From Winogradskyella luteola (GTDB taxonomy: Bacteria > Bacteroidota > Bacteroidia > Flavobacteriales > Flavobacteriaceae): a DNA stretch of 64,000 nt. Numbering within the stretch: the stretch's first letter is position 1; each line of letters opens with the position of its first letter. The notes below the pieces were generated by a model. It did not search any database. It was not told the DNA's origin and saw only the letters and a program-made list of their open reading frames with translations. The position numbers and the translations under genes were made by a program. Positions 1 to 7,426 of this stretch are shown piece by piece. The stretch is taken from contig NZ_JAGSPD010000001.1 in assembly GCF_019203985.1 (NCBI RefSeq), forward strand, positions 1-64,000, given 5' to 3'.

Positions 1-334
1 ATGATGTCGAATTCGGCTTGGCGCCGAACAAAATTGCTACGTGTTCCTATCGTCACACTCTCGCCATTTTGCAAGTCGACATCATCGAAAGGGCTACACC
101 AAATTGCTAAATCAACGGGAATCTTGGGAATATCAGCAATCCACGGCGCTCAAAGCCCTAGTGAACTCAACATATCATTGGCTAAACGCAATTTATTCAT
201 CTATCCTATATTTTTTTGGTATTCATATGTTCGCTTCGCTCGGGTGGCACGACCCACCTTGCCTTTGCTATTTTTATGTAACTTGCAGTTACAACAAATA
301 ACAAAGGCAGGGTCGTACTGCGCGTAGCCCTTTC
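1..334 (+). repeat. Gene-free cassette-like unit, copy A
   Basis: First of four copies of a non-coding unit (the others are at 3550-3748, 6350-6608 and 9073-9405). It opens with ATGATGTCGA (1-10), whose reverse complement TCGACATCAT lies at 76-85. Directly after that comes CGAAAGGGCTAC (86-97), which pairs with GTAGCCCTTTC (324-334) at the far end. An internal arm around ACGACCC...TGCCTTTG pairs with CAAAGGCA...GGGTCGT and could form a long hairpin. The unit ends where GTTGGCC begins the next cassette. Its short open frames are frame-shuffled between copies, so I regard it as non-coding. It may begin before the window. Confidence 0.75.
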
Positions 335-1046
335 GTTGGCCTTCATTTCCCAAAAACCCGAGTTAATTAATTATCCTATCTTACAGAAAACTAACATAAT
401 CTTCGATGATAAAGTTTTTTTAGAAAATGTTGACTGAAAACAAATTCTGTAAATACCTACTTTATGCTGTATAAGATTACTAAATGAAAACCAGAATTAT
501 GGCAAAAATAAGTAAAGTACATGTACATGAAATTCCAGAAAATGTTGCTGTAAGTGATAATAAGACCAATACAATAATAGTGATAACAGAAATTATTTTT
601 CATCCATTGGATATAAAACTAGAAATGGAATATCAACTCTATTTATTTGTTTATGATATACATGGAAAAGAAGATATTCCAATTCTAATTTCTAATTGGG
701 ATGATAGCATAATGCACAGAATATCAAAAGAACATCGAATAGATGATTTTCTCAGTAAAGGAAATGTTCTAATAAAAGCCAATGATAATAAGAATAATAA
801 ATTAGTTATTGAGAAGGAAATGATATTGAAATTGGGTAAAGTGACAAAAAGCACTTCTATATACACTAGAAACTTCGAAGTTTTTGCAAAGCTTATTCCT
901 GCTATAGATGGAGCTTCTTCCAGATCTAACGTTTTTGAATCGAAACTAATTAATTAGGTAGGATAAAATCTTTATTTTATATGAAAATCATTTAAAGAAA
1001 AGACATAATAGAATTTAAATTGGTACAAATCAAACGAAAGGCTAAC
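335..1046 (+). other. Putative gene cassette 1 (core to core)
   Basis: The left edge GTTGGCCTT (335-343) is the reverse complement, at 8 of 9 positions, of the right edge AAGGCTAAC (1038-1046). In integron cassettes the bases after the crossover point and the left attC core (R'') come from the same circular molecule and are complementary in this way. The unit holds one gene, at 484-957. The right edge is followed directly by an IS110-family element. The cassette reading is inference; the edge complementarity is seen. Confidence 0.6.
484..957 (+). CDS. Hypothetical protein, sole cargo of cassette 1
   Basis: A 157-residue protein I do not recognise. It has no signal peptide, membrane segment or cysteine-rich motif. 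It is rich in Ile, Val and Lys with alternating hydrophobic residues, suggesting a mainly beta cytosolic fold. It may start at codon 1 or at Met6 (MAKISKVHVHE); no Shine-Dalgarno sequence decides this, as is usual in Bacteroidota. It stands alone between a gene-free unit upstream and an IS110 insertion downstream, and its stop lies about 80 bp before the right cassette edge. Single orphan genes like this are typical cassette cargo. Function unknown. Confidence 0.6.
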   Translation: MKTRIMAKISKVHVHEIPENVAVSDNKTNTIIVITEIIFHPLDIKLEMEYQLYLFVYDIHGKEDIPILISNWDDSIMHRISKEHRIDDFLSKGNVLIKANDNKNNKLVIEKEMILKLGKVTKSTSIYTRNFEVFAKLIPAIDGASSRSNVFESKLIN

Positions 1047-1074
1047 AAAGAACTGAGTTAAAAAACAAGTCATT

Positions 1075-2042
1075 TTAAGCTAATTTTGAAACAAAGTTCT
1101 CATCATAGGGCAATCCGCTCTTTGCAATAGCAAAGGCCTGTTTTAACAGTTTATTTGCCACGGCCATTAATGCCAGTTTTTTTACTTTTTCCCTTTGCCA
1201 CTAATCGTTCATAAATCTCTCTACATGCCTTATTGTGTTTACACGCCGATAAAGCACATAAAAACAATAAACTCCTTAATTTCTTATTCCCTACTTTACT
1301 TATCCTACTTCGCCCCCAAACACTGCTGCCCGATTCTCGTATGGTCGGTGTGATGCCAACATAACTGCACAGTTGCCTCGCCGTTTCAAACTTCTTGAAC
1401 CCATCTGTAACAACTATTAAGAACAGAGCCGTTTTTTCGCCCATTCCCGGTATACTCTTCAGTAACGTCAACTGATGTTGCTGGTCTTGCTTTACAAGCT
1501 CCAGCAATCGAGATTCCAGTGCGGATACTTCCCATGTTTAAATGTTTTAAATTCCGCTTTAACGAACGGTGCACAAACTTTGATGGAACGCCCAAAACTT
1601 CTTCTGCCTTTAACTTGTTCTTTGTGGCTGTTCTATGTTTTAAATAACTGTCCAATAACCTGAAGAGCTGCAAACATTCTGCCTGTACATCGGTTAAGGC
1701 ATTATACATTGGAACTTCATTCATTTGTCCATATTCACTGATGGCTTTAGCATCGCTTCTATCTGTTTTCACCTTGGCCAATTTCATTTGAACAAAACGC
1801 TTTACCGATAAAGGATTAACTACCGATACCAACACGCCGTTTTGATACAAATACTGAGCTAAACGATAGTGATAATAGCCTGTGGCTTCCATAACTACCA
1901 ATGCACCTTTGGGTAAACTCTTTAGAAAACTTTTAAAACCCCGGTCATCATTTGTAAACTGATTATGACCTGTTAATGAACCATAGGCATCATAGACATT
2001 TTTACTAATGTCGATTCCATAAATTTCTTTATATTTATCCAT
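1075..2042 (-). pseudogene. IS110-family DEDD transposase, two frameshifts
   Basis: The N-terminal part starts at 2042 and shows the RuvC-like DEDD motifs: YGIDISKNVYDAYG, then VVMEATGYYHYRLAQY, then KTDRSDAKAIS. Around 1535-1545 the frame shifts into a second reading frame with the C-terminal Transposase_20 region (LKSIPGMGEKTALFL, then ESGSSVWGRSRISKVGNKK). A second shift near 1165-1175 separates KGKSKK from the true C-terminus (KQAFAIAKSGLPYDE..., stop at 1075-1077). A functional relative would be about 320 residues. The element is therefore unlikely to make its own active transposase. The split product could also reflect sequencing error, but two shifts argue for decay. Confidence 0.85.
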
Positions 2043-2254
2043 AACAACTGAAATTTGGAAAGAACGCGTCTACTAACGTTTCAACAACTTGAAATCGAGA
2101 TCTAGGTCTCAAAGAACTGATCGAAATCTTAGTAGGAAAAGAGAGGGGATTATCATTGTTGCCGAAGTCCAAAGCTTCACCGTGTATACTAATCTTATTT
2201 CTCTCTTTTGTTCTTTCTATTTATTAACTAAATGTAAGGAAAGACAAACTTAAG
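2043..2254 (-). ncRNA. Possible bridge-RNA region of the IS110 element
   Basis: A noncoding stretch of about 210 bp upstream of the transposase start. IS110-subgroup elements encode a structured bridge RNA in this left end; it base-pairs with donor and target DNA. I have not identified target-binding or donor-binding loops by eye. The call rests on position and length only. Confidence 0.25.
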
Positions 2255-2373
2255 CCGTGTATAATTAATTGCTAGTTCACTGCCGACTTACGAAAATTCC
2301 GCTGGAATTTTCTATCTGTGATTTGTTTGCTAACTTTAGTGCTTAATCATGCAACGAAATCATACACAAAACC

Positions 2374-3441
2374 GTTGTGTGTAAGTTAAAACAACATAAA
2401 CATTTATGAATAAAACCACATATTTTTTCCTTTTAGTCCTATTGCTCTCTAAAATTACTCATGCCCAACACGAGAACATCACCAAAAATTGGAAAACCAT
2501 AAGTATAAATGACAGTATATTGGGTGAAGTAAACTATCACGTTTACAAGAATAATATTAATAAGAAAAAGCCATTAATAATTTATCTTCAAGGGTCTACA
2601 AATTATCCACTCTACTATGTAAAACCAAATGGAAGATATTCTAGTGGAATAACTCTGAATGCTGGTTCAATGAGCAATGATTATCACGTTGTTCTTATTA
2701 GTAAACCGAATACTCCATTTGTCGATAGTCTCGAAATTGCCCCTTCTGGAAGAATACAATATCCCTGGCGTGAAGGATATAGTGAAAAATATAGTCTTGA
2801 TTGGCGAGCAAATTCCGCAGACAAGGTTATCAATGATGCTCTAAAAAAATTAAAGGTTGACACATCCACAATCATAGTTTGGGGACATTCTGAAGGTTCT
2901 CAAGTAGCACCTGCGGTCGCTTTAAAAAATAAAAATGTAACCCACGTTATATCAATGATGGGGAACTCACTTAATCATTTATATGATTTTATCCTTAATG
3001 AAAGAGTTTCTGCCTTAAAAGATGAAAAATCGAACGAAGAAGCTCAAAGAAATATTGATTCTCTGTATGTCGAATTTGAAAAAATATACAAAGACCCAAA
3101 ATCCAAGACTAAAGAGTGGTTTGGAGAAAGCTATTATAAGTGGAGTAGTTTTACTTTAAACTCGCCAATAGACAATATGTTGAAATTGGACATTCCAATT
3201 CTTTACGTAGCAGGCGGAGAAGACCATCATAGTATCTTAAATATGGACTATGCAAAACTTGAATTTTTAAGAAAAGGAAAAAACAATTTGACCTATAAAG
3301 TATATCCAAACTGCGACCACTTTTTTATAGAGACCAAAACTGATGAATCAGGCAAAAAAGAATGGATTGACCATTTGAATGAAGTCAATGGTTTTGCTTT
3401 AAAATGGGTAACAGAAAATAAATAAAAGACCTACACACAAC
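2374..3441 (+). other. Putative gene cassette 2 (core to core)
   Basis: The left edge GTTGTGTGTA (2374-2383) is the exact reverse complement of the right edge TACACACAAC (3432-3441), 10 of 10 bases. The unit contains one gene (2406-3425), with 22 bp of leader and a stop 6 bp before the right core. This tight packing is typical of integron cassettes. Confidence 0.75.
2406..3425 (+). CDS. Secreted alpha/beta-hydrolase
   Basis: A 339-residue protein with a clear signal peptide (residues 1-20, cleavage after THA). The alpha/beta-hydrolase fold is shown by the nucleophile elbow GHSEG (160-164, Ser162), an acid candidate in AGGEDHH (Asp273) and the catalytic histidine in CDHFF (His305). It probably acts in the periplasm as an esterase or peptidase-like hydrolase; the substrate is unknown. 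It is the only gene of cassette 2. There is little room for a promoter inside the cassette (22 bp), so expression probably depends on upstream transcription, as for classic integron cassettes. Confidence 0.8.
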   Translation: MNKTTYFFLLVLLLSKITHAQHENITKNWKTISINDSILGEVNYHVYKNNINKKKPLIIYLQGSTNYPLYYVKPNGRYSSGITLNAGSMSNDYHVVLISKPNTPFVDSLEIAPSGRIQYPWREGYSEKYSLDWRANSADKVINDALKKLKVDTSTIIVWGHSEGSQVAPAVALKNKNVTHVISMMGNSLNHLYDFILNERVSALKDEKSNEEAQRNIDSLYVEFEKIYKDPKSKTKEWFGESYYKWSSFTLNSPIDNMLKLDIPILYVAGGEDHHSILNMDYAKLEFLRKGKNNLTYKVYPNCDHFFIETKTDESGKKEWIDHLNEVNGFALKWVTENK

Positions 3442-3549
3442 ATTGGCTATAAGTAATTGCTGGTTTAGCCTACTTCTGAAAATCCGCGAGGATTTTCAGC
3501 TTGGTGTGTACTTGCAAAATTAAACGCTAAACCATGCAACTACTCATAG
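3432..3549 (+). other. attC-like site 2
   Basis: Core TACACACAAC (3432-3441), 3 bp, left arm GGCTATAAGTAATTGC (3445-3460), inner perfect hairpin CTGAAAATCC/GGATTTTCAG, right arm GCAACTACTCATAG (3536-3549). The arms differ at two positions. Both are A in the left arm facing C in the right arm on the top strand, giving T:G wobbles on the bottom strand, so the bottom strand folds better. The expected right end (CCGAGACC then GTT) is missing; the site runs straight into a truncated gene-free unit. Confidence 0.65.
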
Positions 3550-3748
3550 TCGACATCATCGAAAGGGCTACACCAAATTGCTAAATCAACGGGAATCTTG
3601 GGAATATCAGCAATATACGGCGCTCAAAGCCCTAGTGAACTCAACATATTATTGGCTAAACGCAATTTATTCATGTATCCTATGTTTTTTTTGGTATTCA
3701 TCTGTTCGCTTCGCTCGGGTAGCACGACCCACCCTGCCTTTGTTATTT
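3550..3748 (+). repeat. Gene-free unit, copy B (truncated at both ends)
   Basis: Begins at TCGACATCAT (3550-3559) followed by CGAAAGGGCTAC, lacking the first 75 bp seen in copies A and D. The junction with the preceding site (CATAG then TCGACATC) aligns with the normal site end CATAGCCGAGACC, consistent with a microhomology deletion. The right end is also shortened: the CAAAGGCA...GTAGCCCTTTC arm is missing and the copy stops near TTTGTTATTT. Confidence 0.7.
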
Positions 3749-4507
3749 GTTGTAAGTAATGCAGAAATTGAGCTAATATTGAACTAAAAACACACTTCGT
3801 AATATTTTTATTTATGTATTTTGATACTATTATATTAACAGCCACCTACCAGATCAGTAATTACAGGATTAAAAGTGATGTTTATGTTTGCCATGTCGCT
3901 ATTAACTGATTCTACAACCATAGTATAAGTGCCATACGTAAGCCCCTTATTTTGATCACTATCATCAACAACAAAATTTTCAATTGTATAGTTTGTTGAA
4001 ACTATGGTATAGGTTTCACCATTCCATAGGAAAGTTGAATCAAAGTAATCATTGTTATAAGACCCATCAAAACTATAGGTTTGGGGGAAACTAGTATCAA
4101 AGCCTTCTATCTCTTGGTCATAAAAGTCTATGTTGAGTCTAAAATCAAAAATATCACCATTCTCTGAAGTAGCGTTAACGTTTAGAAAAAAATAACTAAT
4201 AATATCCGAACAGTGCTTGTCAAGTAAAGCAGTATTCATTGAAAAAGAAATGCTTTGACCAGAATCCGAGTTTACTTCAACATTGACGTTATTAGTTAAA
4301 TTAGGACTCTCATTACTATTGTCATCGTTGGAACAAGAAAAAGTTAAAAGCGTAATACATAAAATTAAAATTTGATTTTTCATTTTTTTATTTTTTTAGT
4401 TACTATAGAAGCATCGGATTTGTGGAAAATTGTCATCAAAAATTGCGTGAGAGCATGTTTTGACAAAGTTAAAATCCTAACAGATGGAAAAGAGCACTAC
4501 TTACAAC
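3749..4507 (+). other. Putative gene cassette 3 (core to core)
   Basis: The left edge GTTGTAAGTA (3749-3758) is the exact reverse complement of the right edge TACTTACAAC (4498-4507). It contains one gene on the opposite strand (3835-4383). The right core is followed immediately by an IS110-family remnant, exactly as in cassette 1. Confidence 0.75.
3835..4383 (-). CDS. Putative lipoprotein, inverted in its cassette
   Basis: A 182-residue protein with a short hydrophobic leader and lipobox LTFSC (Cys17), followed by an Asp/Asn/Ser-rich linker typical of Bacteroidota lipoproteins. The rest is beta-rich with many Tyr, Thr and Asp, and ends in GGC. I do not recognise the family. It points against the other cassette genes, so it cannot use their read-through transcription and should carry its own promoter downstream of 4383. 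The short noncoding stretch from 4384 to the core (about 115 bp) is where that promoter would lie; I see no clear TAnnTTTG box. Confidence 0.7.
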   Translation of the reverse strand: MKNQILILCITLLTFSCSNDDNSNESPNLTNNVNVEVNSDSGQSISFSMNTALLDKHCSDIISYFFLNVNATSENGDIFDFRLNIDFYDQEIEGFDTSFPQTYSFDGSYNNDYFDSTFLWNGETYTIVSTNYTIENFVVDDSDQNKGLTYGTYTMVVESVNSDMANINITFNPVITDLVGGC

Positions 4508-4950
4508 AAAGTACTGTGGTAAAAAACAAGCAAAAATGCATTAATTTTTTGTTAAAGCACTTCTATAAGAATCATCATATATTAATCCTGATTTTGCAAT
4601 AGCAAAGGCCTGTTTTAATAACTTGTTACGTACTGCAGTTAATGCTGGTTTTTTACTCTTTCCTTTAGCTACAATTCGCCCATAGAGATCTCGGCAAGCC
4701 TTATTGTATTTACAGGCATTAAAACTGCACATAAACAATAAACTCCTCAGTTTTTGATTACCTGTTTTACTAATTCTTGGTCGTCCGTCTACACTACTCC
4801 CACTTTGTCTAATTACTGGGGTCAGGCCTGTGTAACTGCACAATTCACTTGCTCTCGTAAAGCGATCAAATCCACCTGTTGAAACCACTGACATAATCGC
4901 AGTTTTTGGCCCAATTCCTGAAATAGTTTTTAAGCGTGTTAACAGATCTT
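4508..4950 (-). pseudogene. IS110-family transposase remnant (3' portion)
   Basis: Starts directly after the core TACAAC with the same noncoding end as the element at 1047 (AAAGTACTG...TAAAAAACAAG). It encodes the transposase C-terminal region from about LLTRLKTISGIG through SGSSVDGRPRISKTG to the end at 4541. The catalytic N-terminal half is absent, so it is non-functional. Sequence divergence from the 1047 copy shows it is a different member of the same group. Beyond 4950 nothing of the element or of the attC right arm remains before the peroxidase leader, so a deletion joined them. Confidence 0.8.
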
Positions 4951-5026
4951 AGTATACCTCTTTAACCCCAAATTAAACTATTAGAAAATTTTTAAGTCTA
5001 AAAAAGAAAAATTAACCTATCAAATT

Positions 5027-6199
5027 ATGATTAAATCAAATTTTAATATTTTTTTGTTAATTCTGACATCTGTATTAGTTTCTTGTAGTGATGATGAAAA
5101 TTACGTTCCCATTGAAAATAGTATCATTAATATTCCTGAAGAACCATTCGATTATATCAATTTAAATTTGCCAAGTCATTTTACAAATGATGTGCCTGGG
5201 CAACCTTTACCCACATCTATCAACGGATTGGACAATACACCAAACGATAACCCTATAACCAATGAAGGTGCTACTTTAGGTCGAGTACTTTTTTACGATA
5301 AAAGTTTAAGTGCTAATGGAACTATTGCTTGTGCTTCGTGCCATAAACAAGATAAAGGTTTTTCAGACGATGCTATTTTAAGTGTTGGCTTTGATGGAGG
5401 GCTCACTGGTCGCCACTCAATGACCTTAATTAATTCAAGATTTTATCAAAGAGGAAGTTTCTTTTGGGATGAAAGAGCAGCTACTTTAGAAGAACAAGTA
5501 CTTGAACCGTTTCAAGACCTGGTTGAAATGGGAATGACTTTGGAGCAAGTCGTAAGTGCAGTACAAGGACAAGATTTTTATCCTGGATTATTTGAAAATG
5601 CATTTGGTACCCAAGACATTAATAGTGATAGAATCTCAAGAGCATTATCTCAATTTGTTCGCAGTATCGTAAGCCATTCTAGCAAATACGATGAAGGAAG
5701 AGCTTTATCCAATTCACCAGGAGCAAATTTTCCAAACTTTACAGATGAAGAGAATTTAGGCAAAAATTTATTTTTTCAAACCATTCCAAATGGTGGTGGT
5801 GCTTGTTTTGGTTGTCATACTACAGAAGCATTTGTTAGCGCAAATCCAGGTCCGCAAAACAATGGACTTGATTTAGTAACAACGGATTTGGGTGCTGGCG
5901 CTGTTTTTACTAATCCTATTTTTGAGAGCCGTTTTAAAACTACAACCCTTAGAAACATTGAGCTTACAGCTCCTTATATGCACGATGGTAGATTTGCAAC
6001 TTTAGAAGAGGTTGTGGAGCATTACAATAGTGGAATACAAGCTCATCCTACTCTGTCACCAGCATTAACAGATGACAATGGAAATCCCATTCAACTAAAT
6101 TTTACAGATTCTGAAAAAGCCGCATTAGTAGCATTCCTAAAGACATTGACGGACAACAGCGTAAGTTCAGAAGAAAAATGGAGTGACCCATTTGAATAA
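5027..6199 (+). CDS. Di-haem cytochrome c peroxidase (MauG/CcpA family) lipoprotein
   Basis: 390 residues with a lipobox (LVSC, Cys20). Two CxxCH haem-binding motifs are visible: CASCH (102-106) and CFGCH (260-264), the hallmark of bacterial di-haem peroxidases. The conserved stretch after the first haem (KGFSDD) and YMHDGR near residue 315, which in the family supplies a Met ligand, are also present. It would reduce hydrogen peroxide in the periplasm using electrons from cytochromes, or oxidise another substrate as MauG relatives do. The length fits the family. It is followed by an attC-like site but its own 5' cassette edge is not recognisable, apparently lost in the deletion next to the IS remnant. 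Confidence 0.9.
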   Translation: MIKSNFNIFLLILTSVLVSCSDDENYVPIENSIINIPEEPFDYINLNLPSHFTNDVPGQPLPTSINGLDNTPNDNPITNEGATLGRVLFYDKSLSANGTIACASCHKQDKGFSDDAILSVGFDGGLTGRHSMTLINSRFYQRGSFFWDERAATLEEQVLEPFQDLVEMGMTLEQVVSAVQGQDFYPGLFENAFGTQDINSDRISRALSQFVRSIVSHSSKYDEGRALSNSPGANFPNFTDEENLGKNLFFQTIPNGGGACFGCHTTEAFVSANPGPQNNGLDLVTTDLGAGAVFTNPIFESRFKTTTLRNIELTAPYMHDGRFATLEEVVEHYNSGIQAHPTLSPALTDDNGNPIQLNFTDSEKAALVAFLKTLTDNSVSSEEKWSDPFE

Positions 6200-6219
6200 A
6201 AAAAACTGGCTACAAAAAT

Positions 6220-6349
6220 GGCTATAAGTAATTGCTTGGTCTCGCCTAGTCTTCGACAGGCTCAGACCATCGCTTCTGAAAATCCTCACGGATTTCCAGC
6301 TTGGCGCGTACTTGCAAAATTAAACGCTAAACCACGCAACTACTCATAG
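6220..6349 (+). other. attC-like site 4
   Basis: Left arm GGCTATAAGTAATTGC (6220-6235), inner arms CTGAAAATCC/GGATTTCCAG, right arm GCAACTACTCATAG (6336-6349). It carries an extra insert (TCTTCGACAGGCTCAGACC) in the left half, shared with the site at 10099. The left core region just upstream (GGCTACAAAAATGG) appears degenerate: AAA where AAC is expected. The right end is replaced by gene-free unit copy C. Confidence 0.55.
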
Positions 6350-6608
6350 TCGACATCATCGAAAGGGCTACACCAAATTGCTAAATCAACGGGGATCTTT
6401 GGAATATAAGCAATCCACGACGCTCAAAGCCCTAGTGAACTCAACATATCATTGGCTAAACGCAATTTATTCATGTATCCTATATTTTTTTGGTATTCAT
6501 ATGTTCGCTTCGCTCGGGTGGCACGACCCACCTTGCCTTTGCTATTTTTATGTAACTTGCAGTTACAACAAATAACAAAGGCAGGGTCGTACTGCGCGTA
6601 GCCCTTTC
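6350..6608 (+). repeat. Gene-free unit, copy C
   Basis: Same 5' truncation as copy B (starts at TCGACATCAT), but the 3' part is complete through GTAGCCCTTTC (6598-6608). It shows the full internal hairpin built on ACGACCC/GGGTCGT and TGCCTTTG/CAAAGGCA. It is followed directly by GTT of cassette 4. Confidence 0.75.
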
Positions 6609-6693
6609 GTTGTAAAACATTTTCAAGAATATTCATATTTCTACTTGTCATAAATAAAACAAAACTTTTTTAATTAATAATATTTTAATTAAA

Positions 6694-6711
6694 ATATGAT
6701 GTAAATCATAT
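6694..6711. promoter_or_regulatory. Candidate GntR operator
   Basis: Perfect palindrome ATATGAT-GTAA-ATCATAT, 23 bp before the GntR-family start at 6734. FCD-type GntR regulators usually bind short palindromes next to their own gene, so autoregulation is plausible. No other copy was noticed before the downstream hydrolase gene. Confidence 0.4.
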
Positions 6712-6733
6712 ACGATATATTATATTTACAATT

Positions 6734-7372
6734 ATGTTGAAGAAAATAATTTTTAAAGATGAGGTCAAAAAAATACTCTTAGAGTATATCCTGACAGGTA
6801 GTATAAAACCAGGTGAACGCATTTCACTTCCTGCAATGGCTAAAGAACTAGAGTTAAGTGTAACACCAATTCGTGAGGCTTTAACCCAATTATCTGAAAC
6901 AGGCATTGTAGTTTACATCGCAAATAGAGGTTTTTTTGTTATGGAATTGTCATTAAAAGAAGCCGAAGACATTTACGCTCTGATGGCAGTATTAGAAGGC
7001 AATGCTGTCAGAAACTCACATTATAACACGGAACAAATACAAGAATTAAGAACCATTAATTCCGCTTTCATTAACGCTAAGAATGCTATAGAAATGCTGG
7101 ACTACGATCGGTTATTTCATCAAAAACTTATTGAAACATACACTAACGCAACTGCCTCTAAAATTATTGAGAACCTAAGAGTAAGAATTAGCCTGTATGA
7201 CTATGCCTTTTGGAACGAAGAACAAAAAATGACTTCTATAGCTATGCATGAAAGGATTATTCTTCTTTTAGTATCAAATGACATAACATCCGCAGTAAAT
7301 TTAGTGGAAGATAATTGGATACAAGGTGCACAATATATAATAGATAAGTATGAAAAAAATCAATCAAAATAA
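6734..7372 (+). CDS. GntR-family transcriptional regulator (FCD type)
   Basis: A 212-residue protein. The N-terminal winged helix (about residues 8-75) includes the recognition segment PAMAKELELSVTPIREAL, the classic GntR signature. The all-helical C-terminal part (about 85-205) matches the FCD ligand-binding domain in length, with plausible metal-ligand histidines and acids (LFHQKLIE, MHERII). It would sense a small carboxylate or similar metabolite and repress or activate its neighbour. The serine hydrolase at 7427 follows within 54 bp in the same cassette and is the obvious target. A palindrome at 6694-6711 may be its operator. Confidence 0.85.
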   Translation: MLKKIIFKDEVKKILLEYILTGSIKPGERISLPAMAKELELSVTPIREALTQLSETGIVVYIANRGFFVMELSLKEAEDIYALMAVLEGNAVRNSHYNTEQIQELRTINSAFINAKNAIEMLDYDRLFHQKLIETYTNATASKIIENLRVRISLYDYAFWNEEQKMTSIAMHERIILLLVSNDITSAVNLVEDNWIQGAQYIIDKYEKNQSK

Positions 7373-7426
7373 TCACACTTACATTTCGGTCAATCCATCC
7401 ATTTGTAACAAAAATAAATTTATAAC

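Larger units (their letters stand above)
1047..2254 (-). mobile_element. IS110-family insertion sequence (decayed)
   Basis: About 1.2 kb between an attC-like left core and left arm. It carries a frameshifted DEDD transposase on the minus strand. The noncoding end upstream of the transposase is long (about 210 bp) and the downstream end short (about 28 bp), as in the IS110 subgroup. The downstream end, AAAGAACTGAGTTAAAAAAC, is shared with remnants at 4508 and 13795, which also start right after a cassette core. No terminal inverted repeats or target duplication are evident, which fits IS110. The boundary near 2254 is inferred from the attC arm rather than from a second full copy. Confidence 0.65.
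1037..2373 (+). other. attC-like site 1, split by an IS110-family element
   Basis: The left core AAGGCTAAC (to 1046) is separated by about 1.2 kb of insertion sequence from the rest of the site: left arm GTGTATAATTAATTGC (2257-2272), inner hairpin GAAAATTCC/GGAATTTTC (2292-2300, 2304-2312), right arm GCAACGAAATCATACAC (2351-2367), spacer and GTT at 2374. The two arms pair imperfectly. Joining 1046 to about 2255 restores a site with the same layout as those at 3432-3549 and 10099-10249. Confidence 0.6.

Noticed and set aside
1..327. Open frames of about 60-117 residues over the repeated units (1-327, 41-301, 3578-3787, 6378-6575, 9073-9426)
   Set aside because: Several frames of the same repeat stay open, they differ in frame and end between copies, and they cross the palindromic arms. 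This is better explained by repeated structured DNA than by genes.
1047..1120. A sequence shared by 1047-1120 and 13795-13866, first taken as another family of attC-like repeats
   Set aside because: Its minus-strand translation is the transposase C-terminus (SGLPYDENF, SGLPCDENF), so it is the end of IS110-family elements.
4372..4602. Plus-strand frame of 76 codons across 4372-4602
   Set aside because: It crosses the cassette core and the IS remnant end, and its protein has no sensible composition.
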